Assembly (NCBI GenBank): GCA_937922795.1
Contig: CALAJK010000003.1
Span: forward strand, 1-38,078
DNA from: an uncultured Anaerolineae bacterium
GTDB taxonomy: Bacteria > Chloroflexota > Anaerolineae > Aggregatilineales > Phototrophicaceae
Reading direction: 5' to 3'
DNA length: 38,078 nt
Below, piece after piece: positions 24,911 through 32,793 of this stretch (the first letter of the stretch is position 1; each line of letters opens with the position of its first letter). The notes below the pieces were generated by a model that had not been told where the DNA came from, ran no database searches, and saw only the letters and a list, made by a program, of their open reading frames with translations. A program made the position numbers and the translations under genes.

Positions 24911-25693
24911 TCAGTAGATGTCGGTGCGGCGATCCTCAAACACCGGGATGCGCTTGCGCACCGCCACAATCTCATCCAGTTCGATCTCAGCGGTCAGCAG
25001 GTTCGGCGATTCGCCGGCCTCGATGACGATCTTGCCCCAGGGATCTACGATCATCGAATGGCCGCCGAAGACCGTCTCGCCCGTCTTGCCGGCGGCGTTG
25101 CAGGCCACGATGAAGCACTGGTTTTCGATGGCGCGGGCGATCAGCAGCGCCCGCCAGTGCTCGATGCGCTCCAGCGGCCACTCCGCCGGCAGGATGACTA
25201 GCTTCGCGCCCTCGACGGCGTAGCGCCGGAACAGCTCTGGGAAGCGCAAATCGTAGCAGATGGCCAGGGCGGTGCTGCCCCAGGGCAGATCCATCGCCAG
25301 CGGAGCTTGACCGGGTTGAAGCCAGCGATCTTCCTCCATCAGCCGGAACAAGTGGAGCTTGCGGTAGACGCCCAGCATACGGCCGTTGGGGGCGAAGAAA
25401 GGCGCGCTGTTGGCGACTTCCTGGCCGCGCTTCTCTAGGATCGAGCCGACGATGCAGATTTTGTACTGCTGGGCGATGGCGCTGGTCTGGGCGAACAGGC
25501 CGCTGTTGAGGACGTGCGCCAGCTCGCTCGCCCGTTCCAGGTCATAGCCGGTTGACCACAATTCGGGGAACACTACCATGTTAGAGCCGCGCCGGGCCGC
25601 CTCGGCCGTCCAGCGCTCAACCGTGGAAAAATTTTTGCGCTCGTCGCCCAGGGCAATCTGCATCTGCCCGAGGCTGATCACCAGTTTAGCCAC
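24911..25693 (-). CDS. Nitrilase-superfamily carbon-nitrogen hydrolase (Nit2-like)
   Basis: This 260-residue C-N hydrolase has all three catalytic residues: E44 (VFPELW), K112 (YRKLHLF) and C146 (ICYDLRFPELFR). The spacing and the YRKLHLF and CYDLRFPE motifs resemble omega-amidases (Nit2, YafV), which hydrolyse alpha-ketoglutaramate or similar amides to the acid and ammonia. The substrate is inferred from this resemblance only. It is the last gene of a leftward operon, six bases after the shikimate-kinase-like gene. The 155-bp gap to the convergent peptidase gene has a GGGCGG/CCGCCC hairpin but no T-run. Confidence 0.92.
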   Translation of the reverse strand: MAKLVISLGQMQIALGDERKNFSTVERWTAEAARRGSNMVVFPELWSTGYDLERASELAHVLNSGLFAQTSAIAQQYKICIVGSILEKRGQEVANSAPFFAPNGRMLGVYRKLHLFRLMEEDRWLQPGQAPLAMDLPWGSTALAICYDLRFPELFRRYAVEGAKLVILPAEWPLERIEHWRALLIARAIENQCFIVACNAAGKTGETVFGGHSMIVDPWGKIVIEAGESPNLLTAEIELDEIVAVRKRIPVFEDRRTDIY

Positions 25694-25699
25694 GCTTCG

Positions 25700-26296
25700 C
25701 TACCTCAGACTTATGCTGCTGCCATTGCCGTTGCCGTTCGTCAGCGCATAGGCCGCGCCGAGCGTGAGCTCCTGCCAGCGGCGGATCACGGTCTCAACGG
25801 CATCCGCCTCGGTCAGGTAGGTCAGGTCGAGTTCGTGAATGCCGTCTAACCGGCGCACCGCCCACTCCCGCTTCAGGTGGCCAATCGCCAGCGCGCGCTC
25901 ATGCGGATTATGATAGCGCGCCCCCAGCGTCAGATGCAATCGCTGCAGCGCCGCATCCAGCGCCACCACCAGGCATAGGATCGTCCCGTTCTCCTGCAGC
26001 CGCCGAGCGTAGTCGCCGTGCATCAGCGTCTGCCCGCTGATGCGAATGACCGCGCCGCGCAGCAGCAGCACATCTTGCAGCACTTCTGTCTCCATCGCCT
26101 TGAGCCGCGTCTGGCCATAGCGGGCGCGCAGCTCCTCCACGCTCATCTCGGCTCGCGCCTCCAGCTCGCGCTCCACGTCCACAAAGCGCAGCTTCAGCCG
26201 GTCGGCCACCCGCTGCGCCATCAGCGGCTGGTCAGGGCCGATATAGCCGGTCAAGATCAGGTTCTGGTCGGTGGGTAGAAAGGGGTAACCGTTCAT
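25700..26296 (-). CDS. Shikimate-kinase-like protein with lost P-loop
   Basis: The 198-residue protein follows the shikimate kinase pattern (LILTGYIGPD, LKLRFVDVERELEARAEMSV, a helix with ARYGQTRLKAMETEVLQ, then a strand GAVIRISGQTLM). The nucleotide-binding loop is degenerate: where GxxGxGK(S/T) is expected the protein has G17-Y-I-G20-P-D-Q-P, so the essential Lys is Gln. The GGG of the shikimate site is SGQ. ATP-dependent kinase activity is therefore unlikely; a binding or regulatory role is possible. The C-terminus is a short Asn/Gly-rich tail. Its ATG overlaps the HAD gene stop as ATGA. Confidence 0.75.
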   Translation of the reverse strand: MNGYPFLPTDQNLILTGYIGPDQPLMAQRVADRLKLRFVDVERELEARAEMSVEELRARYGQTRLKAMETEVLQDVLLLRGAVIRISGQTLMHGDYARRLQENGTILCLVVALDAALQRLHLTLGARYHNPHERALAIGHLKREWAVRRLDGIHELDLTYLTEADAVETVIRRWQELTLGAAYALTNGNGNGSSISLR

Positions 26297-27054
26297 GCGC
26301 GCCAACCTGGATACCAATCGTCAAGGACGGCGGGGAGTTCATCCAGCGTGTTGATGACGGCGTCGGGGACGATCAAGCCGCTGAGCGGCGACGGCGGCGC
26401 GACGGCCCGCAGGACGGCGCGCAAACCCACCCCTTGCGCGCCGGCGATGTCGGCGGTCGGGTTATCGCCCACGAACACCGCTGAGGCCGGCGCCAGCCCC
26501 AGACAGTTCAGGGCGGCGTGGAAGATGGCCGGGTGTGGTTTGAGGTGACCAACGTCCGCGGCCGAGATACGGCACTCCGGGAAGAACTGCAGCAGCCCGT
26601 GCTGTTCCATCTCAGTATCGCGCATCCACATCGGTTGGAAGGCGTTGGTGACGATGCCCAGGCGCAGCCCCGCCCGCTGAAGCTCCGCCAGCGCGCGCGG
26701 CGCTTCGGGGAAGGCTCGGCAGCCGGGGACGGCACGCCAGCCGTATGCTTCCATCAAGGCGCGCCCGTCGACCGCGCCGGGCGGCGCGCCCAGCGCCTCA
26801 GCCGCCTGGAGCAGGATTTTGCCCAGATGGGGCGCGATCAGACTGCTGCGGCCGTGATTCCAACCGTCGCGCGTGCGGCAGCGAAATTCTTCGACGAAGG
26901 CCTCAAAACTGCTGGATAGGCCGGCGGCGCGGCGGACGTAATCGAAAGCGCGCTCCAGAAACTGGACTTCATAAGTCAGCCAGTCTTCGCGCACGGCGCT
27001 CCAGTCGAGGAGCGTATCATCCAGATCAAAGAGGACTGCTTTGAGCATCAGCAT
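26293..27054 (-). CDS. HAD-family hydrolase
   Basis: This is a 253-residue haloacid-dehalogenase superfamily phosphatase. Motif I is FDLDDTLLDW (nucleophile Asp near residue 10), motif II is IVTNAFQP, motif III carries a Lys in the HLKPHPAIF segment, and motif IV is VFVGDNPTADIAGAQ. The helical cap between motifs I and II places it with subfamily I phosphatases acting on small phosphorylated metabolites. An alternative ATG two codons later is possible. It is translationally coupled to the shikimate-kinase-like gene downstream and 12 bp after the SDR gene. Confidence 0.93.
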   Translation of the reverse strand: MLMLKAVLFDLDDTLLDWSAVREDWLTYEVQFLERAFDYVRRAAGLSSSFEAFVEEFRCRTRDGWNHGRSSLIAPHLGKILLQAAEALGAPPGAVDGRALMEAYGWRAVPGCRAFPEAPRALAELQRAGLRLGIVTNAFQPMWMRDTEMEQHGLLQFFPECRISAADVGHLKPHPAIFHAALNCLGLAPASAVFVGDNPTADIAGAQGVGLRAVLRAVAPPSPLSGLIVPDAVINTLDELPAVLDDWYPGWRA

Positions 27055-27066
27055 CCCGGTCGCAGT

Positions 27067-28029
27067 TTATGTGACCGCCGGCTGTTCGGCGCGCCAGGCC
27101 AGCAGCGTCTGTTCCAGGCCGGCGGCATAAGACGGATACCGCGGCGCCCACCCCAGGCCGCTCTTGGCGCGCACGTTCTGGACGCGCGCCGAAGCGCCCA
27201 GCAGCAGGCGCTGGAACATGCTGATGGGCGACAGCAGCGGCAGATCGGGCAGACGCGCCGGCGCCGGCAGCCCCAGATTGACCGCCAGGTGGTCAACGAC
27301 CGCCGCCGCCGGGGCGGGCTGGTCGTCCACCACGTTGAACAGCGCGCCGCCGGGCATCTGTTCGGCGGCCAGCACTACCGCCTGCGCCAGATCGGCGAGA
27401 TGCACCCAGTTGTGGAAGGCATCCTCGCGCCCGACGTAGACGCCGCGCCCGCGCCGCAGCGCCTCGCCCAGCATCCGGGTGCTGGGCTCGTCCGGCCCAT
27501 AGATGAAGCCGGCGCGCAGGATACAGGTCGGGACGGGATGATGCCGTGCCAGCTCTTCCGCCGCCAGCGCCGCGCCGAACAGCGGCTGCTCAGCCAGCGG
27601 GGTATCTTCGGTGACCCACTCGCCGCCCTGGTCACCGTACAGGAAAGCGTAGCTGAGGATCACGACGCAGCCGACGCCGGCCGCCTGAGCCGCCTCCAGC
27701 AGCGCATAGCTGCCCTCGCGCAGGCCGCGCTGGCCGGCTTCCCAGTCCGTATGGCGGTTGGGGAAGCCGTTCAGCGTCTGCGGCGCTAGGTGCAGCGCCA
27801 CCTCGGCTTGGGCGCTGTGCAGGACGCTCCGGATTTCGCCCACTCGCAGCGGGTCAGAGAACGCCGGGATGCCGCCGGCCTGACGCACTAGGGCCGCGCC
27901 AGCAGCGCCTTCCGTCAGGCCAGTGACGCGGTGGCCGCGCGCGACCAGCATCCGGGTCACTTCCCGACCCAGAGCGGTGGCCGCGCCGGTGAGAAACACG
28001 TTCCGTGTGGCAGAAGCAGGTGGCAGCAT
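27067..28029 (-). CDS. NAD-dependent epimerase/dehydratase-like protein, atypical active site
   Basis: This is an extended short-chain dehydrogenase of 320 residues. The Rossmann motif is FLTGAATALGREV near the N-terminus, with later family landmarks CILRAGFIYGP and HNWVHLADLAQAV. The usual catalytic Tyr-x3-Lys appears to be replaced: the segment that aligns by eye reads LFGAALAAEEL, giving Phe and Leu. It may therefore bind NAD(H) and a nucleotide sugar without standard chemistry, or use other residues. GGAG before the ATG supports the start. It is the first gene of the SDR-HAD-kinase-like-nitrilase operon. Confidence 0.83.
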   Translation of the reverse strand: MLPPASATRNVFLTGAATALGREVTRMLVARGHRVTGLTEGAAGAALVRQAGGIPAFSDPLRVGEIRSVLHSAQAEVALHLAPQTLNGFPNRHTDWEAGQRGLREGSYALLEAAQAAGVGCVVILSYAFLYGDQGGEWVTEDTPLAEQPLFGAALAAEELARHHPVPTCILRAGFIYGPDEPSTRMLGEALRRGRGVYVGREDAFHNWVHLADLAQAVVLAAEQMPGGALFNVVDDQPAPAAAVVDHLAVNLGLPAPARLPDLPLLSPISMFQRLLLGASARVQNVRAKSGLGWAPRYPSYAAGLEQTLLAWRAEQPAVT

Positions 28030-28232
28030 GTCTGTTCTCCGCCGCAGCGCGCGGTCTGTGGATGAGTGAGCCAGCCGAACGCGACTTCGCCCGTCTCATG
28101 GACGCCAGCGAAGCGTAGACTAGGACTGGCTGACAAGTGTAACGCAAGGATGGCCAGGTGTCCAGACATGCGCCACATGCGCACATGCGCCCGCGCCCAG
28201 GGCAATTGCATGTAAATGATTTTTGGGTTTAG

Positions 28233-28315
28233 AACGGTTCTCAACGGGTGTTTGGGGCTTAGGGACATGGCATGCCATGCCCTTAAAGAACCGTTACGTC
28301 CTTTTAAGACCCCAA
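28233..28315. repeat. Nested and interleaved inverted repeats
   Basis: AACGGTTCT (28233-28241) pairs with AGAACCGTT (28287-28295). TTGGGG (28252-28257) pairs with CCCCAA (28310-28315), so the two pairings interleave. In the centre CATGGCATGCCATG (28266-28279) is a perfect 14-bp palindrome, extended to about 31 bases (28258-28288) with one mismatch, one G.T pair and one bulge. The DNA could form a cruciform, or the RNA alternative structures. It may be a decayed miniature element or a regulatory site. Confidence 0.6.
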
Positions 28316-28353
28316 TTTTGGATTTGATGCGATTGCCCTGCGCCGCGCCCTGG

Positions 28354-28383
28354 TTGACGTACGACGGCTGTTAACGGTACGAT
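28354..28383 (+). promoter_or_regulatory. Promoter of the DinB-dtd gene pair
   Basis: TTGACG (28354-28359) and TACGAT (28378-28383) are 18 bp apart, 35 bp upstream of the ATG. They match five and four of six consensus bases. Confidence 0.5.
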
Positions 28384-28417
28384 AAAGGCCGAAGTTCACG
28401 GAGCAGGGGTGGGTTGT

Positions 28418-28963
28418 ATGCCAAAAGATGTGAAGCGCGCGTATCGTTTTCTGGACACCGAGGCTGACCGCCAGGCGCTGATCGACGACATCCGCCGCGT
28501 CCGGCGCGAGGTGCTGACGCTGGCGCGGCAAACGCCGGAGGCGCGCTGGTACGAGCCGCGCTACCACGGCTGGTCGCTGGCGGCCATGCTCGGCCATTTG
28601 CAGTTGATGGATGCCCTGTCGCTGCGCCTCATCCAACTGGCGCTGGTCGGCATCCGGCTCCCGATCTCGGAGGGGACGCTGAACGCCTTCAATGATGTGA
28701 TGGCGCGGGTCTTTCGCAGCCGGCTGGTGACGACCACCGTACAGGGGCTGGAACGCAGCGAGCAGCGGCTGGCGGATTTCATCATGCGGCTGCCGATGGA
28801 TCGCTTCAGCCGCATGGTATACGATCCGGCCATCAGCGCCTATCTGACGGTCGAACAGGCGGTGCAGGAGCTGTTCCTGTATCACTGGCAGGATCACCTG
28901 GAAACGCTGCGCCAGGCCGAGGACACCTTCTATGAGCCGCCCGCCCGCAGCAGCGAAGTGTAG
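28418..28963 (+). CDS. DinB-family four-helix protein
   Basis: This 181-residue DinB/YfiT-like four-helix-bundle protein shows the expected metal-site histidines: H60 in [14 protein letters not shown], and H156 and H160 in [12 protein letters not shown]. The first helix carries many charged residues. Family members include thiol-dependent S-transferases that use bacillithiol or mycothiol, but most are uncharacterised, and no thiol or substrate can be assigned here. The ATG follows AGGGG at 8-base spacing. dtd begins 35 bp downstream and is likely co-transcribed. Confidence 0.87.
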   Translation: MPKDVKRAYRFLDTEADRQALIDDIRRVRREVLTLARQTPEARWYEPRYHGWSLAAMLGHLQLMDALSLRLIQLALVGIRLPISEGTLNAFNDVMARVFRSRLVTTTVQGLERSEQRLADFIMRLPMDRFSRMVYDPAISAYLTVEQAVQELFLYHWQDHLETLRQAEDTFYEPPARSSEV

Positions 28964-28998
28964 CCAGCGCGGGCGCTCCCCCGCTTGAGGAGGCCGGC

Positions 28999-29451
28999 GT
29001 GCGCGTGGTGCTGCAGCGGGTGAAGCGCGCCCAGGTGACAGTGGAAGGTCGGCTGGTCGGCGCTGTCGAGACCGGCTTCCTGGCGCTGGTGGGCGTGACC
29101 CACAGCGACACGCCCGCCCACGCCGAACTGCTGGCGCGCAAGACCGCCCACCTGCGGGTGTTCGAAGATGACGCTGGCAAGATGAACCGTTCGGCGCTGG
29201 AGGTGGGGGGCGGCGTGCTGGTGGTGTCGCAGTTCACGCTGTACGCCGACGCCCGCCGGGGCCGGCGCCCCAGCTTCACCGACGCCGCCCGACCGGAGCA
29301 GGCCGAGCCGCTGGTGGCGCACTACGCCGCCTGCCTGCGCGCCGAAGGCATCGCGCGGGTCGAAAACGGCCAGTTCGGCGCGCTGATGCAGATCGAACTG
29401 GTCAACGACGGCCCGGTGACCATCCTGCTCGATACAGCGGAACTGCGCTAA
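28999..29451 (+). CDS. dtd: D-aminoacyl-tRNA deacylase
   Basis: The 150-residue protein is a complete Dtd. It begins [17 protein letters not shown] and carries the two signature motifs: SQFTLYAD near residue 78, and [10 protein letters not shown] near the C-terminus with the Gly-cisPro pair that excludes L-amino acids. It hydrolyses D-aminoacyl-tRNAs and glycine mischarged on tRNA-Ala, protecting translation. The start is GTG, supported by a strong TTGAGGAGG five bases upstream. Its stop codon overlaps that of the convergent PII-like gene within the four bases CTAA. Confidence 0.96.
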   Translation: MRVVLQRVKRAQVTVEGRLVGAVETGFLALVGVTHSDTPAHAELLARKTAHLRVFEDDAGKMNRSALEVGGGVLVVSQFTLYADARRGRRPSFTDAARPEQAEPLVAHYAACLRAEGIARVENGQFGALMQIELVNDGPVTILLDTAELR

Positions 29452-29819
29452 CGCTGGTCCGATGACGGCTTGACCGCGCGCAGCCCGATGATCTGCCCGA
29501 TGTCTAGCGCGAACAGGATGCCCGCGTTGGGCGCGTACATATCGCCCATCAGGTTCTCCGCCACCCGGATCAACCGGTCAACCAGGTGATCTTCAACCGC
29601 CGACAGCACGATCAAGCTGTTTTCTTCGTTCTGACGCAGCACCTCGGTCATGGACAGCGTCCCCGGCAGCACTTCTACCGATTTGGAAGCGCGCTGGTAG
29701 TTGTGCAGCCCATAGCCTTCCAGAAAGGTGACGCCGGGCGCGCCCTCCTCCTGCCAGGCTTCGCCGACGGCATGGCCTTCCGCCACGCGGGCGGTGATGA
29801 GGACGACCAGTTTAGCCAT
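29448..29819 (-). CDS. PII-like regulatory protein coupled to an antiporter
   Basis: A 123-residue protein with the layout of the PII/CutA superfamily: strand [12 protein letters not shown], helix, [17 protein letters not shown], then a T-loop-length linker, [20 protein letters not shown], and [15 protein letters not shown] at the end. The classical PII uridylylation and ATP signature sequences are not recognisable, so it is PII-like rather than GlnB or GlnK. PII-like proteins often sit beside membrane transporters and regulate them in response to nucleotides or metabolites. Here it overlaps the CPA2 antiporter gene by 8 bp, suggesting direct control of that transporter. AGGAGG nine bases upstream defines the start at 29819. 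Confidence 0.78.
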   Translation of the reverse strand: MAKLVVLITARVAEGHAVGEAWQEEGAPGVTFLEGYGLHNYQRASKSVEVLPGTLSMTEVLRQNEENSLIVLSAVEDHLVDRLIRVAENLMGDMYAPNAGILFALDIGQIIGLRAVKPSSDQR

Positions 29820-31074
29820 AAGGAGCGGCCTCCTGTGCAACCGTCTCAGGCTCAACCGCGACCTGAAACGCTCGGCGAACCAGCGGCGGCGTCAGCACGG
29901 TGGTCAGCAGGATCACCAGAAACAGCGTGGCGAACAGCGGCTCATCCGCGCGAAAGACGCGGGCGCTGAGGCCGAGCGAGGCGATGATGAGGCCGACTTC
30001 GCCGCGCGAGATCATGCACACGCCCAACTGGAGCGACTCGCGGTTGGTGAACCCCGCCAGCCGCGCGCCCAGGCCGCAGTCGATGACCTTGGCGGCCACC
30101 GCCAGCCCCAGGACGACGGCCGCCAGCGGCAGCGCGCCGGGCGAGAACGCGCCTAGGTCAATCTCCAGGCCGATGCTGACGAAGAACACCGGCACCAGAA
30201 AGGCGTAGGCGATGCTGTTGACCGCCCCGTCCACCTGCCGCTTGACCGCCTCGCGCCCCCGGCTGAGGCCGACGCCGGCGATGAAGGCGCCAGTGATAGC
30301 CGCCACCCCGCCCAGGTACTCCGCTGACCAGCCGAACAGCAGCGCGATCACCAGGCCGATGGCCGGGATGCCGTAGGATTGCACCAGGTTGGGGTAGTTC
30401 TCCAGGCGCTCCATCAGGCGGGGGACGATCCACCAGGCGACTGCGACCGCGCCGCCGATGTACACGAACATCCGCAGCATGATCAGCGTTAGCTGCGCCG
30501 GGTCCGCCCGCTGCGCCGGCCCGGTCACCGCCATCGTCAGCGACACCAGCAGGATCGCCACCACATCGTCAATCAGCGCGGTGGCCAACAGCGCGCTGCC
30601 GACGCGGGTCTTGAGCACCCCCAGCTCCAGCAGCACCTGCGCCGAGATGCTCACCGAGGTGGCGGCCAGCGTGACGCCGGCGAACAGCGCCGGCCGCCAG
30701 TCGTAGCCGAAGGCCAGCAGCGCCGGCAGCGCTAGGACGACGGGCAGCAGCGCCCCAGCCACCCCGGCCACCAGCGCCGCCCGCCCCACCTGCAGCAGTT
30801 CGTCCAGGTGCACGTCCAGCCCCACCTTGAACATCAGCAGCAGCACGCCTAGCTCGGCCAGCTCGATCACCGTCTCTTCCAGGTGCGCCGCCCGCAGGCC
30901 GAAGGCCGAAGCGTGCAGCAGGTCAATCAGCGACGGCCCCAGCAGCACGCCCACGATCAGCTCGCCCAGCACGCGCGGCTGGCCGAAGCGTCGGGCCAAG
31001 CCGCCGCCGACGCGCGCCGCCAGGATGATGACGCCCAGCGCCAGATACAGCGCGATGACCGGGTTAGCCGTCAT
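29812..31074 (-). CDS. CPA2-type cation:proton antiporter
   Basis: This is a 420-residue membrane protein with about 12-13 helices, of the Na+/H+ exchanger family CPA2 (KefB/NapA type). Features include FGQPRVLGELIVGVLLGP in the early helices, VLLLMFKVGLDVHL, and the ion-binding pair in LIDDVVAILL. It ends soon after the last helix, with no cytoplasmic TrkA-N nucleotide-binding domain as in KefB or KefC. That missing regulatory domain may be replaced by the PII-like protein encoded immediately downstream. The upstream glutaminyl cyclase gene overlaps its start by 11 bp. Ion preference (Na+ or K+) is not readable. Confidence 0.92.
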   Translation of the reverse strand: MTANPVIALYLALGVIILAARVGGGLARRFGQPRVLGELIVGVLLGPSLIDLLHASAFGLRAAHLEETVIELAELGVLLLMFKVGLDVHLDELLQVGRAALVAGVAGALLPVVLALPALLAFGYDWRPALFAGVTLAATSVSISAQVLLELGVLKTRVGSALLATALIDDVVAILLVSLTMAVTGPAQRADPAQLTLIMLRMFVYIGGAVAVAWWIVPRLMERLENYPNLVQSYGIPAIGLVIALLFGWSAEYLGGVAAITGAFIAGVGLSRGREAVKRQVDGAVNSIAYAFLVPVFFVSIGLEIDLGAFSPGALPLAAVVLGLAVAAKVIDCGLGARLAGFTNRESLQLGVCMISRGEVGLIIASLGLSARVFRADEPLFATLFLVILLTTVLTPPLVRRAFQVAVEPETVAQEAAPYG

Positions 31075-31921
31075 TCTGGCCTCGTTTCACCGATACGAAC
31101 TGGACCTGGAACAGCTTCGGCCAGTATTTGCCGGTCAGCAGAAAGGTCTCGTCTTTCGGATCGTAAGCGATGCCGTTGAGCACCGCGCCGCTGGCCAGCG
31201 CCGCCTGTTCCTCTGTGGTCAGCAGCATGCCGGCGTAGATCAGGGCGGTGACAGCGCCGGTCTTCTTGTCGATGCGCAGGATGAAGTCGGTATACCACAC
31301 GTTGGCGTAGATGACGTCGTCCACGCATTCTAGTTCGTTCAGCCGGTCGAGCGTCAGATCTGGCCGCCCCTGGAGCGACAGCCGGCTGACCGGCGTCCCC
31401 TCCAGCCTCACCTGCACTTCGTCCACGACCTCAAATGTCCGCGGGTCGCGCACCGTCAGCCGTTCCGTGCCATCGCTCATGTAGAGCTGCTGACCGTCGT
31501 AACACAGCCCCCAGCCCTCGCCCTCGTACCGAAACTCGCCCAGGCGCTCGAACGTTTGGCGGTCGTAGACGAAGGCCGTCCCCTCGCGCCAGGTGAGCTG
31601 GATCAACCGGTCGTCCACCAGCGCCAGCCCCTCGGCGAAGTAGGCTTCCGGCACCCCCACCTGCTGCACGACCGCGCCGGTCTCCAACTCCACCCGCCGC
31701 AGATCGGATTGGCCGTACTGCCCGGCGCTCTCGTATAGGGAGCCTTCATGCAGCAGCAGCCCCTGCGTGAACGACGCGGTATCGTGGGGGTAGTCGGCCA
31801 GCGGTTCGGCGATCAAGATTTCGACGGCGGGGGGCGGCGTAGGGGTGGGCGTCTGGGCGGCGGCAGGCAGCAGGCTCAGGGCGGCGGCCAGGGCAGCGAA
31901 CAGACCATAGAAGAGTCGCAT
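31064..31921 (-). CDS. Secreted glutaminyl-peptide cyclotransferase
   Basis: The 285-residue protein resembles the plant/bacterial-type glutaminyl cyclase (five-bladed propeller). Family motifs are DTASFTQGLLLHEGSLYES, GEGWGLCYDGQQLYMSDG, LNELECVDDVIYANVW and AVLNGIAYDP. It has a cleavable signal (MRLFYGLFAALAAALSLLPAAAQ region) followed by a Thr-Pro linker. It converts N-terminal Gln of exported proteins to pyroglutamate. I favour the ATG at 31921 for the shorter signal. An ATG at 31954, ten bases after a CATAAT box (31965-31970), is possible as a near-leaderless start. It overlaps the antiporter gene, although the link between the two functions is not obvious. Confidence 0.88.
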   Translation of the reverse strand: MRLFYGLFAALAAALSLLPAAAQTPTPTPPPAVEILIAEPLADYPHDTASFTQGLLLHEGSLYESAGQYGQSDLRRVELETGAVVQQVGVPEAYFAEGLALVDDRLIQLTWREGTAFVYDRQTFERLGEFRYEGEGWGLCYDGQQLYMSDGTERLTVRDPRTFEVVDEVQVRLEGTPVSRLSLQGRPDLTLDRLNELECVDDVIYANVWYTDFILRIDKKTGAVTALIYAGMLLTTEEQAALASGAVLNGIAYDPKDETFLLTGKYWPKLFQVQFVSVKRGQNDG

Positions 31922-31964
31922 GGCGATTTTCCGTTGGGCGCAAAAGTCGGTCATGGTTATCTCT

Positions 31965-31970
31965 ATTATG
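31965..31970 (-). promoter_or_regulatory. Possible -10 box of the cyclase-antiporter-PII operon
   Basis: CATAAT on the minus strand stands out in GC-rich surroundings 44 bp upstream of the preferred ATG and ten bases before an alternative ATG. No clear -35 box is seen. Confidence 0.3.
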
Positions 31971-32042
31971 CCCCCGCCCCTGCGCCGCGCCTAGTGCCGC
32001 CGGGGCGCAGCCGGCTAGGCCTGCCCCGCACGTTGCCGCGAC

Positions 32043-32097
32043 AGCTTTAGGATCCGTCAGGACGCGCCTCGCGCTCAGCGTCGTCCTGCGTTAAGCT
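32043..32097 (+). other. Structured leader upstream of moaB
   Basis: AGCTT (32043-32047) pairs with AAGCT (32093-32097), enclosing a perfect CAGGACG/CGTCCTG stem (32058-32064 with 32082-32088). Three more pairs continue inward past a bulge. A CTCC/GGAG hairpin follows before the ribosome site. Transcribed rightwards this would fold ahead of moaB. Whether it is a regulatory RNA, such as a molybdenum-cofactor riboswitch, cannot be judged by eye. Confidence 0.35.
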
Positions 32098-32160
32098 CCT
32101 GCGCGGAGATCGCTCCCTACAGCAGGCAGAGGATAGAGAGAGCTACAGGAGACGCCGCAT

Positions 32161-32673
32161 ATGGGCGCAGACGAGCATCGCCAGCAGGCCGGCCGCGGGC
32201 CGGTGACGGTCGCGATCGTCACCGTCAGCGACACGCGCACGCCGGAGACCGACCAAAACCGCCTCTACATTGAAGGCCAAATGGCTGCCCTGGGACACCG
32301 GGTGGCGACTTACCGACTCATCAAAGACGAACCCGACCAGGTAGCGGCTGTCATCGATGAACTGACGGCGCTGCCCGACGTGCAGATCATCCTCTTCAAC
32401 GGCGGCACCGGCATCAGCCCGCGCGACACGACTTATGACGTCGTCAGCCGATATCTAGAGAAGACGCTGCCCGGCTTTGGGGAACTGTTCCGGCTGCTCA
32501 GCTACCAGCAGGTGGGCGCGGCAGCCATGCTCAGCCGGGCGACCGCCGGCGTATGCCGGGGCAAGGTGATCGTGTCCATGCCCGGCAGCCCCAACGCCGT
32601 GCAGACGGCGCTGGAGCAACTCATCCTGCCGGAGATCAACCACCTGGCCTGGGAGATCGCCCGCGCCGGCTGA
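32161..32673 (+). CDS. moaB: MoaB/MogA-type molybdopterin protein
   Basis: A 170-residue protein with the MoaB/Mog fold: [17 protein letters not shown] at the N-terminus, [17 protein letters not shown] binding molybdopterin, [15 protein letters not shown], and [20 protein letters not shown] near the end. Proteins of this family adenylylate molybdopterin ahead of molybdate insertion (Mog and some MoaB), though MoaB of E. coli is dispensable. AGGAG nine bases ahead supports the ATG. No other cofactor-synthesis genes are nearby; the possible oxyanion importer at 16-20 kb is the only functional link in the window. A hairpin follows the stop. Confidence 0.93.
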   Translation: MGADEHRQQAGRGPVTVAIVTVSDTRTPETDQNRLYIEGQMAALGHRVATYRLIKDEPDQVAAVIDELTALPDVQIILFNGGTGISPRDTTYDVVSRYLEKTLPGFGELFRLLSYQQVGAAAMLSRATAGVCRGKVIVSMPGSPNAVQTALEQLILPEINHLAWEIARAG

Positions 32674-32707
32674 CGGCCATTTTATCCCAACCCGGCTTGT
32701 GAAATCG

Positions 32708-32746
32708 ACGGCGGCCGGCCGATATCCCAACCGCGCTGGCCGCCGT
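32708..32746 (+). terminator. Hairpin after moaB
   Basis: ACGGCGGCC (32708-32716) and GGCCGCCGT (32738-32746) form a 9-bp stem extended by three further pairs, with a loop of about 15 bases, followed by TATTT. It probably ends moaB transcription before the origin-like region. Confidence 0.5.
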
Positions 32747-32793
32747 TATTTCCCCACTTTTACCAAGTAAGCGCAGCGGTAACTGAAGATGCC

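Larger units (their letters stand above)
28030..28417. other. 388-bp divergent intergenic region with nested inverted repeats
   Basis: No gene is visible. Bases 28,030-28,200 are ordinary leader and promoter sequence for the leftward operon. Bases 28,225-28,320 are less GC-rich and packed with inverted repeats, listed separately. The rightward DinB promoter follows at 28,354-28,383. Confidence 0.7.
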
